DNA of 64,000 bases from Sphingopyxis sp. JAI128 (GTDB lineage: Bacteria > Pseudomonadota > Alphaproteobacteria > Sphingomonadales > Sphingomonadaceae): the NCBI RefSeq assembly GCF_014207235.1, contig NZ_JACHDA010000010.1:1-64000 (forward strand), written 5' to 3'. Position 1 is the stretch's first letter; every line of letters starts with the position of its first letter. The notes under the pieces were generated by a model. That model worked only from the letters and a program-made list of their open reading frames with translations. It made no database searches and was not told the origin of the DNA. Of the stretch, positions 15,804-24,535 are shown piece by piece. The position numbers were made by a program, and so were the translations under genes.

Positions 15804-18044
15804 ATGTCGGCAGAGCGCGAGAGTGACCGGTTCGATTCGGACCGTTTCGATGCTATGGACGCAGCGCTCCGCACGATCGTCTGCGACAGCCCTGACTGGC
15901 TGACCGAACTCATCGAGAGTCAGAGAAGCGCCGACGAATATCGGATCGCGGCCTATTTCCTGAAATCGCTCGATGCCGCGAGCGGGAGCAATATCTGGGC
16001 GCGCACCCGCAATCGGCTCTTTGCGGTGATCGCGCCCGATCGGCAGTCGGTCCTCATCGAGTGCATTGGCCGCTTCGGCGACGAAGATGACGCGCCTGTG
16101 CTCGCGACCCACGCCCGTTCGGACCATCTTTGGGCGCCAAAGGCGCTCGCCACGTGGGCCGAGATCGATCCCGGGGCAGTGCTGGCCTATCTCGACACCT
16201 TTCCATCGCTGGCGCGCACGCCGGCGGGTCGCGGCTGGATCGACCGATTATTCGATTTTGATGCGGCGCGTACAAGGAGCGCGCTTCAGGCGTGGCGCGA
16301 AGCCTGCGATCCGACCGGCGGCGCGCTTGCCGCGCTTTTCTCTCGCGCCGAGGACCGCGTTGACGAGGCGCTCGTCGCGCATCTCCTCTCTAAACTGGAG
16401 GACCTCATGCGCGCACCCTTCGCCGAAGGCGCGCGCGATCCGTTCGCGTCGCTGGTCAACCTGCTCGGGAGCCTGACCCTTGACCCCCGGCATGATGGCC
16501 TGTTTGAGGCCTATCGGGGATCTGAGCTCGCCGCGCGGCTTTGCGCGCGGGCGATCGATCATGTCGACGGCCGCAAAGACGACCGCCAGGTCGCGGTTCG
16601 CCGCCTATTGCGGCGAATTGGCGGCGCCGATTATGAGCGACTGCTGCTTCACACGCTTTCACACGACGACCTCGGCAAATCGCGCGCGGGCATTGCGATG
16701 AGCATTTTCGCGCCAACCGCGCCCGTCGTTTCCCGGCTCGAAGAATTAACAGCGGTCGGGACGAGCGAAGGCGATGCGATCGAAGTGCGGCTCAGCCTCT
16801 GGCGTGTGCTGCTGGCCCTGGATCCCGAGCGCTGGCGTCCCCGGCTGATGGGGTTGACAAAGAGCGAGGCCGAAGAGGACGTCTCTTTCGCGCTTCGGCT
16901 GCTTCCCGAATATGAAGAAGCGGGCGATCAGAATGTTCTTCTCGAAAGTTTGCGCGGGCGGGCTCGGGGTAGCACGATGGAGGCGATGCTCATGAACGCC
17001 GCGGCGGTCGCGGGTCCAAGCGACCGCGATCTCACCGCCCGGGCGCTGGCGCGGCTAGGGGCTGACGACGACGAGGCCGGTCGGCTTGGCGTGCTCAACA
17101 CACTCATTAAAGATCAATCGCCCGAACCGCGAGCGATCTTCGATAAGTACCTCGAGCGGCTGGGGACCGCGAAGAGCTGGAAAAGCTATGACTCGCAAGC
17201 GCTTGTAGCGCGCCTCGGTCAGGGAGGCGCGAGCGACGCGCTTTGGGCAATAGGCGAACGCGTCGGGGGGCGCGGGTTCTGGTCGGCCGATGATTTTGTC
17301 GAGCAGCTCGTCGACAAGGATGAGGCGAAAGCCCTCAACATCCTGCTCGAACGTGCCTTCTCCGAGCCCGATTTCATCACCAACGTACAGCCCGATGCGA
17401 TCGCTACACTGGCTCGGATCGACAAGGACCGCGCGACGAAGGCCTTTCGCCAAGCCTGGACCAGCTATCCGGATCGTCGGCGCAATATGGCGCGGGCCGT
17501 GCGGGCCCTCGACCCGAGCGCGCTCGAGGCCATGGTCGATGTTCTTGGAGAGGATCGACCGGGGACCGGCGACCGTTATGCCTACCGCGCCGCGTGCGTT
17601 GAGCTGCGAATCGGTCACGAGACGATCCAGCCCTATTTGCTGGAGCGATATGCAGAGGCGGACGCAGCCCGAAAGGACGCTCTGCTCGAAGCGATCGGCT
17701 GGATGCCAGATGGGCCGGGCCTGTTGACCGGGATTCTGGAAACCGAGCGTGACCGGCAGCTTCGGGACAAAGCCTATGAAGTGCGGCGGGTCTGGCTCGA
17801 CGCAGCGGCGGCGGCCGAACAGTTTCGGCGGCATCCCTCTCTCGTGACGATGGAATTTGCGCTCGATGTCTGCGAACCCGAACCGACCTATATGCGCGAA
17901 GATCCGCTACGCATCATCGATCAGATTTCCATCGATCCGCAGCTCACCTATTTTGCCGAGCAGCAACTGGCGCGGCGCCTCAACGAACTGACGAAATCGA
18001 ACTTTAAGCGTGTGCGGGTCCGGGCTCGGCGACCTGACGCATAG
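15804..18044 (+). CDS. Helical-repeat C-terminal part of the same STAND gene (after the TGA)
   Basis: This encodes 746 residues from the first ATG after the stop. The frame is the same as that of 13617-15758, with 15 sense codons (PFHAQRDKLWTDYCA) between TGA and this ATG. It is almost wholly alpha-helical, with repeating blocks such as LLRRIGGADYERLLLHTL and ALARLGADDDEAGRLGVLNTL, in the style of HEAT/TPR-like sensor domains of Avs/STAND proteins. No enzymatic motif is seen. No ribosome binding site precedes the ATG, so independent translation is doubtful. It is best read as the second half of an interrupted gene, unless the TGA is read through. Confidence 0.6.
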   Translation: MSAERESDRFDSDRFDAMDAALRTIVCDSPDWLTELIESQRSADEYRIAAYFLKSLDAASGSNIWARTRNRLFAVIAPDRQSVLIECIGRFGDEDDAPVLATHARSDHLWAPKALATWAEIDPGAVLAYLDTFPSLARTPAGRGWIDRLFDFDAARTRSALQAWREACDPTGGALAALFSRAEDRVDEALVAHLLSKLEDLMRAPFAEGARDPFASLVNLLGSLTLDPRHDGLFEAYRGSELAARLCARAIDHVDGRKDDRQVAVRRLLRRIGGADYERLLLHTLSHDDLGKSRAGIAMSIFAPTAPVVSRLEELTAVGTSEGDAIEVRLSLWRVLLALDPERWRPRLMGLTKSEAEEDVSFALRLLPEYEEAGDQNVLLESLRGRARGSTMEAMLMNAAAVAGPSDRDLTARALARLGADDDEAGRLGVLNTLIKDQSPEPRAIFDKYLERLGTAKSWKSYDSQALVARLGQGGASDALWAIGERVGGRGFWSADDFVEQLVDKDEAKALNILLERAFSEPDFITNVQPDAIATLARIDKDRATKAFRQAWTSYPDRRRNMARAVRALDPSALEAMVDVLGEDRPGTGDRYAYRAACVELRIGHETIQPYLLERYAEADAARKDALLEAIGWMPDGPGLLTGILETERDRQLRDKAYEVRRVWLDAAAAAEQFRRHPSLVTMEFALDVCEPEPTYMREDPLRIIDQISIDPQLTYFAEQQLARRLNELTKSNFKRVRVRARRPDA

Positions 18045-18088
18045 GCTCGCCCGCTAGCCGCAATTTCGTGCCTTCGCTCCAGACGCCA

Positions 18089-18916
18089 TCAAGACCGGTG
18101 GATGCGTCCCAGGTGACCGGGCCATCGCTCTTCGGCTTCGGCCTTCAACACCTCCAGATTTTCTTCCTGCCATGATCCGTCATACGGCCTGACCCCAACG
18201 AGCAGCTCTTTTCCGCGGCCCACCATCATCGGACCCATCGCTTCCACGTCCTTCGCACGATCCTTGCGGTGAAAATGGACGATCAGCCCGTCGAAGTAGA
18301 AACGAAAGATCGGGATCGTGCCCTTGTCCGGATCCGTCACATCCCGTCGCTTGTGCTGCGTGATCGGGCTGAGATTATGGACTTCGCCCCGGCTCGAGAG
18401 CTGGAACAGCATGACGGGAAAGAAGGACAAAGGTTCAACGCGGCCGGTGCGCACCATATGCGTCAGGCGGCGGCGTTCGTTCGGAAGCATCCGGATCTCG
18501 CGGAACTCGTGCATCTTGCTGACCGTCGCGCGCCAGAGGATGCTGAGAAGAGACAGGCGAAGGCGGTGCTGGTCGATCGTATCGATCTTGCGAAAGCCGA
18601 TGCCGTCTAAACCCGGTATAAGGAGAATCTCATCCTCGGCTAGCGCCCGGTCCCCTCCCCAACCGGTCCATACGAGCCGGTGGCGGCGCAATTCCTCGAT
18701 CGCCCAGCTGTCGTAGCGCGCCAATATGTCCTCGCCCGCGCGCGTCACGATATTGGGATCATATCAGCTGTCGCGGCGCCTGCGCGGCGCGTAATCGGGG
18801 CCGGCCTGTGCAAAGGGCTGACCCTTTGCAGCAGGAGGTGTAAGCGCCTTGGGAATAATATGCGCCTTCACGAGCGGACCGCTTTCTCCCGTCAGTTTGC
18901 AGATGCCGTCGGCCAT
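18089..18916 (-). pseudogene. HNH-type hypothetical gene interrupted by an in-frame TGA
   Basis: The full frame runs from ATG 18916 to 18089 (275 codons) with one TGA at 18766-18764 (codon 51). Before it: MADGICKLTGESGPLVKAHIIP, a Cys plus HIIP pattern seen in HNH-related proteins. After it: YDPNIVTRAGEDILARYDSW and further 220 residues. The stop falls in RRRDS-[TGA]-YDPNIV, where related proteins as I recall them have Trp, so TGG to TGA is likely. A GTG at 18748 could restart translation and give a 219-residue protein without the N-terminus. Function is unknown; it lies directly behind the STAND gene in convergent orientation. Confidence 0.65.
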
Positions 18917-19130
18917 CGCTGCAATCTAGCAGGGCTGCATGCCGACGAAAATCCCTCGGCCTTACCGGCATACGTTCGCTCGGATACCTATAGGCGAACC
19001 GTGCTTTCGCGATCAGCTCAGAGCATCGTTCGTGACGATGGTCGACCGTTTCGGCGGTGCAGTGGATGAGTCGAGAGATAGGAATGGCTTCAGCCTTGCC
19101 TATCGCGCGGTCGCGCGCGATGGATCGACG

Positions 19131-20330
19131 ATGAGCGCAAGCGACCCCGCTTCCGAATCACCCGGACCCGACCGTCAAAGTTGGGCCGACGCCGCGCTGT
19201 CGGCCGAGCTCGAGGCGGTCGCGGCAGCAAGCGAGAGCGTAAGCGTCGAGTTCAAGGTCGCGATGCCCGATCATGGAGGCAAGCTCGCGAAGGAAATGGC
19301 GGCGTTCGCGACCAGTGGGTCGGGCCGAATTTTCGTCGGCATTGACGATGACGGCACAATTGTTGGACTGCCCGATGCACGGAGTGCCGAGGGCCGCCTC
19401 AAGCTGCGCGGCCGGATCGAGGGCCTCGCGGCGACGGTCAAGCCGGTAATCCATCCGGCGCTGCGCTTCGCGGCGATCGGCAAGGGCGACGACCTGCGCG
19501 TCGTCGCAGTGATCGATGTGCCGAAGGGAGAGGCACCGATCTACTACTCGGGGGATATCGGCTATCTCAGGCAAATGAGCGCGTCGCGCCCGATGACCCC
19601 CGACGAGGTGATCGAGCGAATTCGTGCGTGGGACAAGGCGAGCAAGCCGACCGCCGAAAGCCGCTACCTCGGCGATCTCGCCCGGCTGCTTCTAGGCATC
19701 GACATGATGCTGCTCGACTATCGCGCGCTCAGTCCGCGCAAGGGCCTGCGCGACCTCAAATCCGAGGCGGGGCACTATGCCGAGCAGGCGCACCGGGTCG
19801 CGGCTAGTGCGCCGCAAAGCCATGCCGAGACCGAGCCCTTGCTTTCGGCCCTTGCCGACGAACTTATGACGATCGCGACCGCGCGCTCGGCGATCGGCAC
19901 GCCGCAGGTCGATCTGCTCGCCGCGATCGACGAGGTTGATCGCTCGGTCCGGCAAATGCGCGCGCGGTGGGTGCCGCCAGAAAAGTTCGGCGACGCGGCA
20001 GCTGAAGAGGCAAAAACGGCGGTGCGCGCCGCGGCGAAACAACTCGCCTGGCTGGCCGCGCGTCTCGGCGAACGCCAGCGGGGCACGAAGCTCGGCGAAG
20101 CCCCCGCCGAAGTCGCCGAACGCGGACGCGAGATATTGCGCTACGCCTCGCTCGGTGTCGGGCTTGGCGACGAGGAGCGCGTGGCCGATCTGCTTGCGCA
20201 AGGGATCGCATTGCGCGCTTTCGCGATGCGCCAGCTCTATCATGATGGCGGCGCATCGCAGCGCCAGTTGATCGCTGACATCCAAATTGCGAGCGAACGG
20301 CTGCAGGACTGGATCGCCGATCTCGTCTGA
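19131..20330 (+). CDS. AlbA_2 (Schlafen-like) domain protein with long helical C-terminus
   Basis: This encodes 399 residues from ATG 19131; a longer frame back to 18939 is open but does not look like protein. The AlbA_2 domain is at about 20-150: ESVSVEFKVAMPDHGGKLAKE, FATSGSGRIFVGIDDDGTI and YYSGDIGYLRQMSASRPM. The remaining 240 residues form Ala-rich amphipathic helices, probably a helical bundle. It is the second AlbA_2 protein of the block and is not similar to the first outside that domain. It is convergent with the DUF4365 gene (12 bases between them). Confidence 0.7.
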   Translation: MSASDPASESPGPDRQSWADAALSAELEAVAAASESVSVEFKVAMPDHGGKLAKEMAAFATSGSGRIFVGIDDDGTIVGLPDARSAEGRLKLRGRIEGLAATVKPVIHPALRFAAIGKGDDLRVVAVIDVPKGEAPIYYSGDIGYLRQMSASRPMTPDEVIERIRAWDKASKPTAESRYLGDLARLLLGIDMMLLDYRALSPRKGLRDLKSEAGHYAEQAHRVAASAPQSHAETEPLLSALADELMTIATARSAIGTPQVDLLAAIDEVDRSVRQMRARWVPPEKFGDAAAEEAKTAVRAAAKQLAWLAARLGERQRGTKLGEAPAEVAERGREILRYASLGVGLGDEERVADLLAQGIALRAFAMRQLYHDGGASQRQLIADIQIASERLQDWIADLV

Positions 20331-20341
20331 GCAGCGCCTTG

Positions 20342-22255
20342 TCAGGCGCCGCCCAGACCTTTGATTGTCATCGTATGATAGTCGTCGCCATCGAGCATGC
20401 GCAGCGTGAAGCCGCCCGTTGCCGGGCGTTCGGCCTCTGCGATGATCGCAAGCGCCGTCGCATCGAGCGCCGCGAGACTCTCGTCGGAGATGTCCTGCCC
20501 GACCAGATCGGCTCGGAGCTTGTCGTAGGCTTCGGCACCCTTGTGGTGGATCGCTATAGTGAGGATGCGGAGCATCATCGCCTCGTCGCCCGTCGCCATC
20601 GCGCTGATCGCGGCATTGGCCCAGGCGGTTTCGCTGCCGGGGTCGATGAAGGCGGAGAGAAGGAAATGAATGAGCGCGCCCTCACGCTCGCCCTCCTGGA
20701 AGCCCGCAACGCCGAGCCGGAAGTGCAATTCGGGATGAAGTGCGTCGACGTCGCGGGCGAGCGCCGCGAGATGGGTCGGATCGGCGACACCCGCGCGCAG
20801 CGCGGCATTGGCCTCGGCGCGGCGTCGCGGAACGGTAACGCCATGGCGCGCGACGAGCCAGTCGCAGAGCATCAACTTAAGCTCGGCTTCCTCGATCATT
20901 GCTGGCGCGGTGCAGCGCGCCGCCGCGTCTTCGAACGCGCTGCGCGCCGCGTCGATCGCGCCCGACAGCATCAGCGCGTCGCCGAAGAGAAAGACGAGCT
21001 CGGCTTCGCCGGTCCCGTCGATGCGAAGCGCCTCTCGATAGCCGCACACCGCGCCGGCATAATGGCCGGCGAGAAAGAGGATGCTGCCGAGGTCGCGCGA
21101 GAAATAGCCCGCACGCCAGTATGCGGGTCGCAGCCGGCGCGCGCGATTGTAGTGCGAGAGGGCTCGGGCGTAGCCTTGCTGGCTGCGATAGAAATTGCCG
21201 ATCGAATAATGCGCGGCGGCTTCGCTGTTCGATTCAGACCCCCGCGCCGCGGCGACCGACGCTTCGAAAAAGGCGTCCATCGCGGCGCGGCGCCCCTCGT
21301 CGCCTTGAGGAGCCTGCGAGATCGTGAGCGCGATCGGACCGTGGTTGATGTGGCTCTGGTCGTGGAAGCCGTTGATCACTGCGAGACGGACGAGCGCTGG
21401 CAGGTCGCGCGCCAGCGCTTGGCACGCCGACAGCCCGAGGCTGTCCTCACGCGACGGCAGCCCGCGCTCGATGAGGAGATGCGCGACGGCCTCGGCCTGG
21501 CGGGCGAGCCGCTGGCGGTGGAGGAGCCGGACGAGGGCATAGAGGGTCGCGGTGACATAATCCTCGGGCGCCGGCTCGATGAGGTCGAAGGTGACCCCGG
21601 TGAGCGTATCGATCCCGACCGCGAGGTATGCGGGCTCGGGCCGTACCGAAATCTCGACGGGCAATAGGTCGCTGCCTGCCCGTACAAGCACGCCATGGCT
21701 TGCGGAAATGGCGGCGGCAAACGCCCTATCGACGGCGTAGCGCGCGGCTTGCGGCAAGGGGTCAAGGTCGATACGCAGCGGCAGCGCGGCACTGGGCGCT
21801 AGCGCGACAAGGCCGCGGCGCACCTCGAGAGTGCGGCGAATGATGTCCGGCGTGGTCTCGGTCCAGCGTTCGCTCTCGCCGAACCGATAGGTGACGGTCT
21901 TCTGCCCTTCGGCGATGTCGACGCGCGAGCGGATATTGGAGGCCCACTGCCAATAAAAATCGTCGGTGATGCTGCAATAGCGCACGACGGCGGTGGGCAG
22001 GTCGAGCGAGCGATAATAATCGAGCTCGTCGATCTCAAGGCGAACGCGGTCGGCCTTGGCGGCTTTGTCGGTCGCGCGAAGCTGGATGTTGAACGCGAGG
22101 CCGGTGGAGGGGCCCGCATCCTCGAAGATCTCGACCCCGCCGTCGATGCCATAGTCGGGGGTTTGGGCGCGATAGGCCCATGCCGACGGCAGCGCGTCAC
22201 CAAACCGGCGGATTGAAAGTTCTTCAAGAATATGGGGACGGGGGCGCTGCGGCAT
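20342..22255 (-). CDS. DUF4365 nuclease-like domain plus TPR repeats
   Basis: This encodes 637 residues. ATG 22255 was chosen because GGGAGAGG stands directly before it. The N-terminus (about 1-130) is a DUF4365 domain: ILEELSIRRFGDALPSAW, PDYGIDGGVEIF (Asp and Glu of a PD-(D/E)xK core), then NIQLRATD. The usual QxK is QLR here, so catalysis is uncertain. The C-terminal 350 residues contain TPR-like pairs (ARALSHYNRARRLRP, GAVCGYREALRID). DUF4365 proteins are frequent in defence islands. The gene is divergent from the Fic gene, sharing the region with the 24-bp repeats. Confidence 0.7.
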   Translation of the reverse strand: MPQRPRPHILEELSIRRFGDALPSAWAYRAQTPDYGIDGGVEIFEDAGPSTGLAFNIQLRATDKAAKADRVRLEIDELDYYRSLDLPTAVVRYCSITDDFYWQWASNIRSRVDIAEGQKTVTYRFGESERWTETTPDIIRRTLEVRRGLVALAPSAALPLRIDLDPLPQAARYAVDRAFAAAISASHGVLVRAGSDLLPVEISVRPEPAYLAVGIDTLTGVTFDLIEPAPEDYVTATLYALVRLLHRQRLARQAEAVAHLLIERGLPSREDSLGLSACQALARDLPALVRLAVINGFHDQSHINHGPIALTISQAPQGDEGRRAAMDAFFEASVAAARGSESNSEAAAHYSIGNFYRSQQGYARALSHYNRARRLRPAYWRAGYFSRDLGSILFLAGHYAGAVCGYREALRIDGTGEAELVFLFGDALMLSGAIDAARSAFEDAAARCTAPAMIEEAELKLMLCDWLVARHGVTVPRRRAEANAALRAGVADPTHLAALARDVDALHPELHFRLGVAGFQEGEREGALIHFLLSAFIDPGSETAWANAAISAMATGDEAMMLRILTIAIHHKGAEAYDKLRADLVGQDISDESLAALDATALAIIAEAERPATGGFTLRMLDGDDYHTMTIKGLGGA

Positions 22256-22357
22256 CCTCTCCCTATGCTGCCTCGCGCCTTGCGCGACAACCGCCGGAAT
22301 ATCCGTAATGCGAACACAGCAAAAACATAGCATTATGACCTGACGATAGCCGGCACG

Positions 22358-22462
22358 ATAACCTAAATATGGCGCAACAGAATAACCTAACATCCGGCTT
22401 GCATAATAACCTAAAACTCGTATAGCGAGAAAACCTAAAAAGCGTCCAGCATAAAAACCTAA
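22358..22462. repeat. Five direct repeats ATAACCTAA spaced exactly 24 bp in the Fic promoter
   Basis: Copies start at 22358, 22382, 22406, 22430 and 22454. Three read ATAACCTAA and the last two read AAAACCTAA. The 15 bases between copies differ in every interval, so only the core is repeated, at a strict 24-bp period (just over two helical turns). A weaker copy (ATGACCTGA) lies at 22335, 23 bases before the first. The last copy ends 21 bases before the Fic ATG. The pattern is that of tandem protein-binding sites (operator or iteron-like), not of CRISPR, whose repeats are longer. Confidence 0.8.
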
Positions 22463-22483
22463 AACTTACCCCGGAGGCACAAA

Positions 22484-24043
22484 ATGGCCACTCCTCAGGA
22501 AAAGCTCGCCGACGCGCTCGAGGCGCTGCACCAGTTGCAATTGCAGGACCGGATCGCGATCCGCAGCGAGGATCTCGACCGCCCGCAGCGCGAACTGCTC
22601 ATCAAAAACGGGTTCCTGCGCAGCGTGATGAAAGGCTGGTATATCGCCAGTCCGCCCGAAAGCGCGCAGGGCGAGAGCGGGATCTGGTACACCGCTTACT
22701 GGAGCTTCTGCGCCCAATATCTCGCCGATCGCTTTGGCGACGACTGGTCGCTCACTCCCGAGTTGTCGCTCGCGCTCCAGACGGGAAACCGGACGGTCCC
22801 GCGCCAGTTGCTCGTCCGCGCCGAGAAGGCCGGCAATAAGGCGACCGGCCTGTTGCTCGGCACCTCGCTCTTCGACACACGCGCCGCGCTTCCCGACGCT
22901 AACGACCTCGTCGTGCAGGACCGGCTGCGGCTTTTCTCGATCCCCGCCGCGCTGATTGCGGCAAGCCCGGGCTATTTCGACGCGAACCGGATCGACGCGC
23001 GCGCAGCGCTCGGGACGATCCGCGATGCGTCCGAGCTGCTCGAGCGGCTGCTCGCGAAGGGCCAGAGCGTCGTTGCGGGCCGGCTCGCGGGCGCCTTCCG
23101 CAACATCGGGCGCGACCGCATCGCCGACGACATCCTCAAGGCGATGGACAGCGCCGGCTATCGGGTCCGCGAAGTCGATCCCTTCGCCGAGAGACTCGCA
23201 AACGCGATGCCGCTGCGCGAACGCTCACCTTATGCCGCGCGCATCCGCCTGATGTGGGAGGCAATGCGCGGCCCAATCATCGAACGCTTTCCCAAAGCGC
23301 CGGGGCTCCCCGCCGATATCGAGGCCTATCTCCAGCGCGTCCAGGATGTCTATGTGACCGACGCCTATCACTCGCTCTCGATCGAGGGGTACCGGGTGAG
23401 CCCGGAGCTGATCGAGCGGGTGCGCACCGGCGTCTGGAATCCCGACCTCGATGCCGCCGACCGCGAACTCAGGAACGGCCTTGCCGCGCGCGGCTATTGG
23501 CTCGCGTATCAGGCGGTCCTCGCCAGCGCTCGCAAGGTGCTTGGCGGCGCCAATCCCGGCGAGATCGCCGATGCCGACCATGGCGACTGGTATCGCGAGA
23601 TGTTCAGTCCGAATGTCCAGGCGGGTTTGATCGAGGCGAAGGATCTCGCGGGTTATCGCAGCGGGCAGGTCTATCTGAGCGGGGCGCTCCATGTGCCGCT
23701 CAGCCCCGACGCGATGCGCGACGCGATGCCAGTGTTCTTCGAAATGCTCAGCGAGGAGAGTGACGCCGGGGTCCGCATCGTCCTCGGCCATTTCATCTTC
23801 GTCTATATCCATCCTTATATGGACGGGAATGGACGAAGCGGGCGGTTCCTCATGAACCTGATGCTCGTCGCGGGCGGTTATCCGTGGACGGTCATCCCCG
23901 TCGAGCGGCGCAGGGCCTATATGGCCGCGCTCGAGGCGGCGAGCAGCGCGCAGGATATCGCGCCCTTCGCCGATTTTCTCGCGGACCTGGTCGAGCGCAG
24001 CCTCAAAGGCGAGGCGGCAGCCCAGCTGCCCGCCGCGGCCTGA
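22484..24043 (+). CDS. Fic-domain AMP-transferase with N-terminal AbiEi-type winged helix
   Basis: This encodes 519 residues, preceded by GGAGG 6 bases upstream. The N-terminus (about 1-60) resembles the AbiEi antitoxin winged helix: AIRSEDLDRPQRELL and NGFLRSVMKGWYIAS. A linker domain follows. The Fic core has the complete motif HPYMDGNGRSGR (catalytic His, phosphate-binding Gly/Asn/Arg), preceded by the inhibitory motif SLSIEG of class II Fic proteins. It should therefore be an autoinhibited enzyme that transfers AMP to a target. The DNA-binding domain and the five phased repeats in front of the gene suggest autoregulation. No separate antitoxin gene is visible. Confidence 0.85.
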   Translation: MATPQEKLADALEALHQLQLQDRIAIRSEDLDRPQRELLIKNGFLRSVMKGWYIASPPESAQGESGIWYTAYWSFCAQYLADRFGDDWSLTPELSLALQTGNRTVPRQLLVRAEKAGNKATGLLLGTSLFDTRAALPDANDLVVQDRLRLFSIPAALIAASPGYFDANRIDARAALGTIRDASELLERLLAKGQSVVAGRLAGAFRNIGRDRIADDILKAMDSAGYRVREVDPFAERLANAMPLRERSPYAARIRLMWEAMRGPIIERFPKAPGLPADIEAYLQRVQDVYVTDAYHSLSIEGYRVSPELIERVRTGVWNPDLDAADRELRNGLAARGYWLAYQAVLASARKVLGGANPGEIADADHGDWYREMFSPNVQAGLIEAKDLAGYRSGQVYLSGALHVPLSPDAMRDAMPVFFEMLSEESDAGVRIVLGHFIFVYIHPYMDGNGRSGRFLMNLMLVAGGYPWTVIPVERRRAYMAALEAASSAQDIAPFADFLADLVERSLKGEAAAQLPAAA

Positions 24044-24069
24044 ACGCGCGCCACGTCCTTCCCGGGGAC

Positions 24070-24534
24070 GGACGCGGTCGGCGTGTCAGGTAGCGGGCTT
24101 GCGTCCGCGTCCAGCCGCCTTGGCCGCCAGCGCCGAGGCCTAGCTGGGCCCCGGTCGCGTCTGCGGCGGCCGAGGCCGGTCTTCTTCGCAAGCCGCCGCC
24201 GCGTTTCCGCATGGCTGGCGGCGACCATCGGATAATCGGCGTTCAGACAACAGCGCGCGCGATCGTTCTCCGGAGTCAGGCATTAGACGACAGATGACGA
24301 CGCAGCGATTTGAGTTTTTGCCGTCGATCAGGCTGACGATATAGTCGGGTTTCATCGAAAAGCTGACCGGGACTGCCGGTACATGCGCAGGAATATCGAT
24401 GGCGCGCGCGCTTTGCACTTGCCGGCGAGTTCGCTGACCGACGCATGGATCGCCTTCAGAACAGCGGCCGCCTCGTCGGCGCTGGCACGCGTGTTCGGAT
24501 TACAGAGCCACGCGATCGTCAGTTCGGCGGCCAC
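24070..24534 (-). pseudogene. MucR/Ros-family regulator, frameshifted remnant
   Basis: Three pieces in different minus frames line up with a sphingomonad MucR-type regulator: MAAELTIAWLCNPNTRASAD (N-terminus, from 24534), then VPVSFSMKPDYIVSLIDGK with KLKSLRRHLSSN in the next frame, then PMVAASHAETRRRLAKKTGL. At least two frameshifts and a TAG break the protein, and its end is unclear near the end of the Fic gene. MucR proteins repress transcription of horizontally acquired and surface genes. This copy is dead. Confidence 0.6.
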
Positions 24535-24535
24535 C

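Noticed and set aside
13575..18044. General reassignment of UGA as a sense codon
   Set aside because: Many clear genes in the window end in TGA with overlapping starts of the next gene (ATGA), so UGA is a normal stop here; only local nonsense mutation or readthrough remains possible.
22358..22462. The 24-bp periodic array as a CRISPR array
   Set aside because: The repeated core is only 9 bases and the intervals 15 bases, far below CRISPR dimensions, there are no cas genes, and the array ends directly at a gene start.
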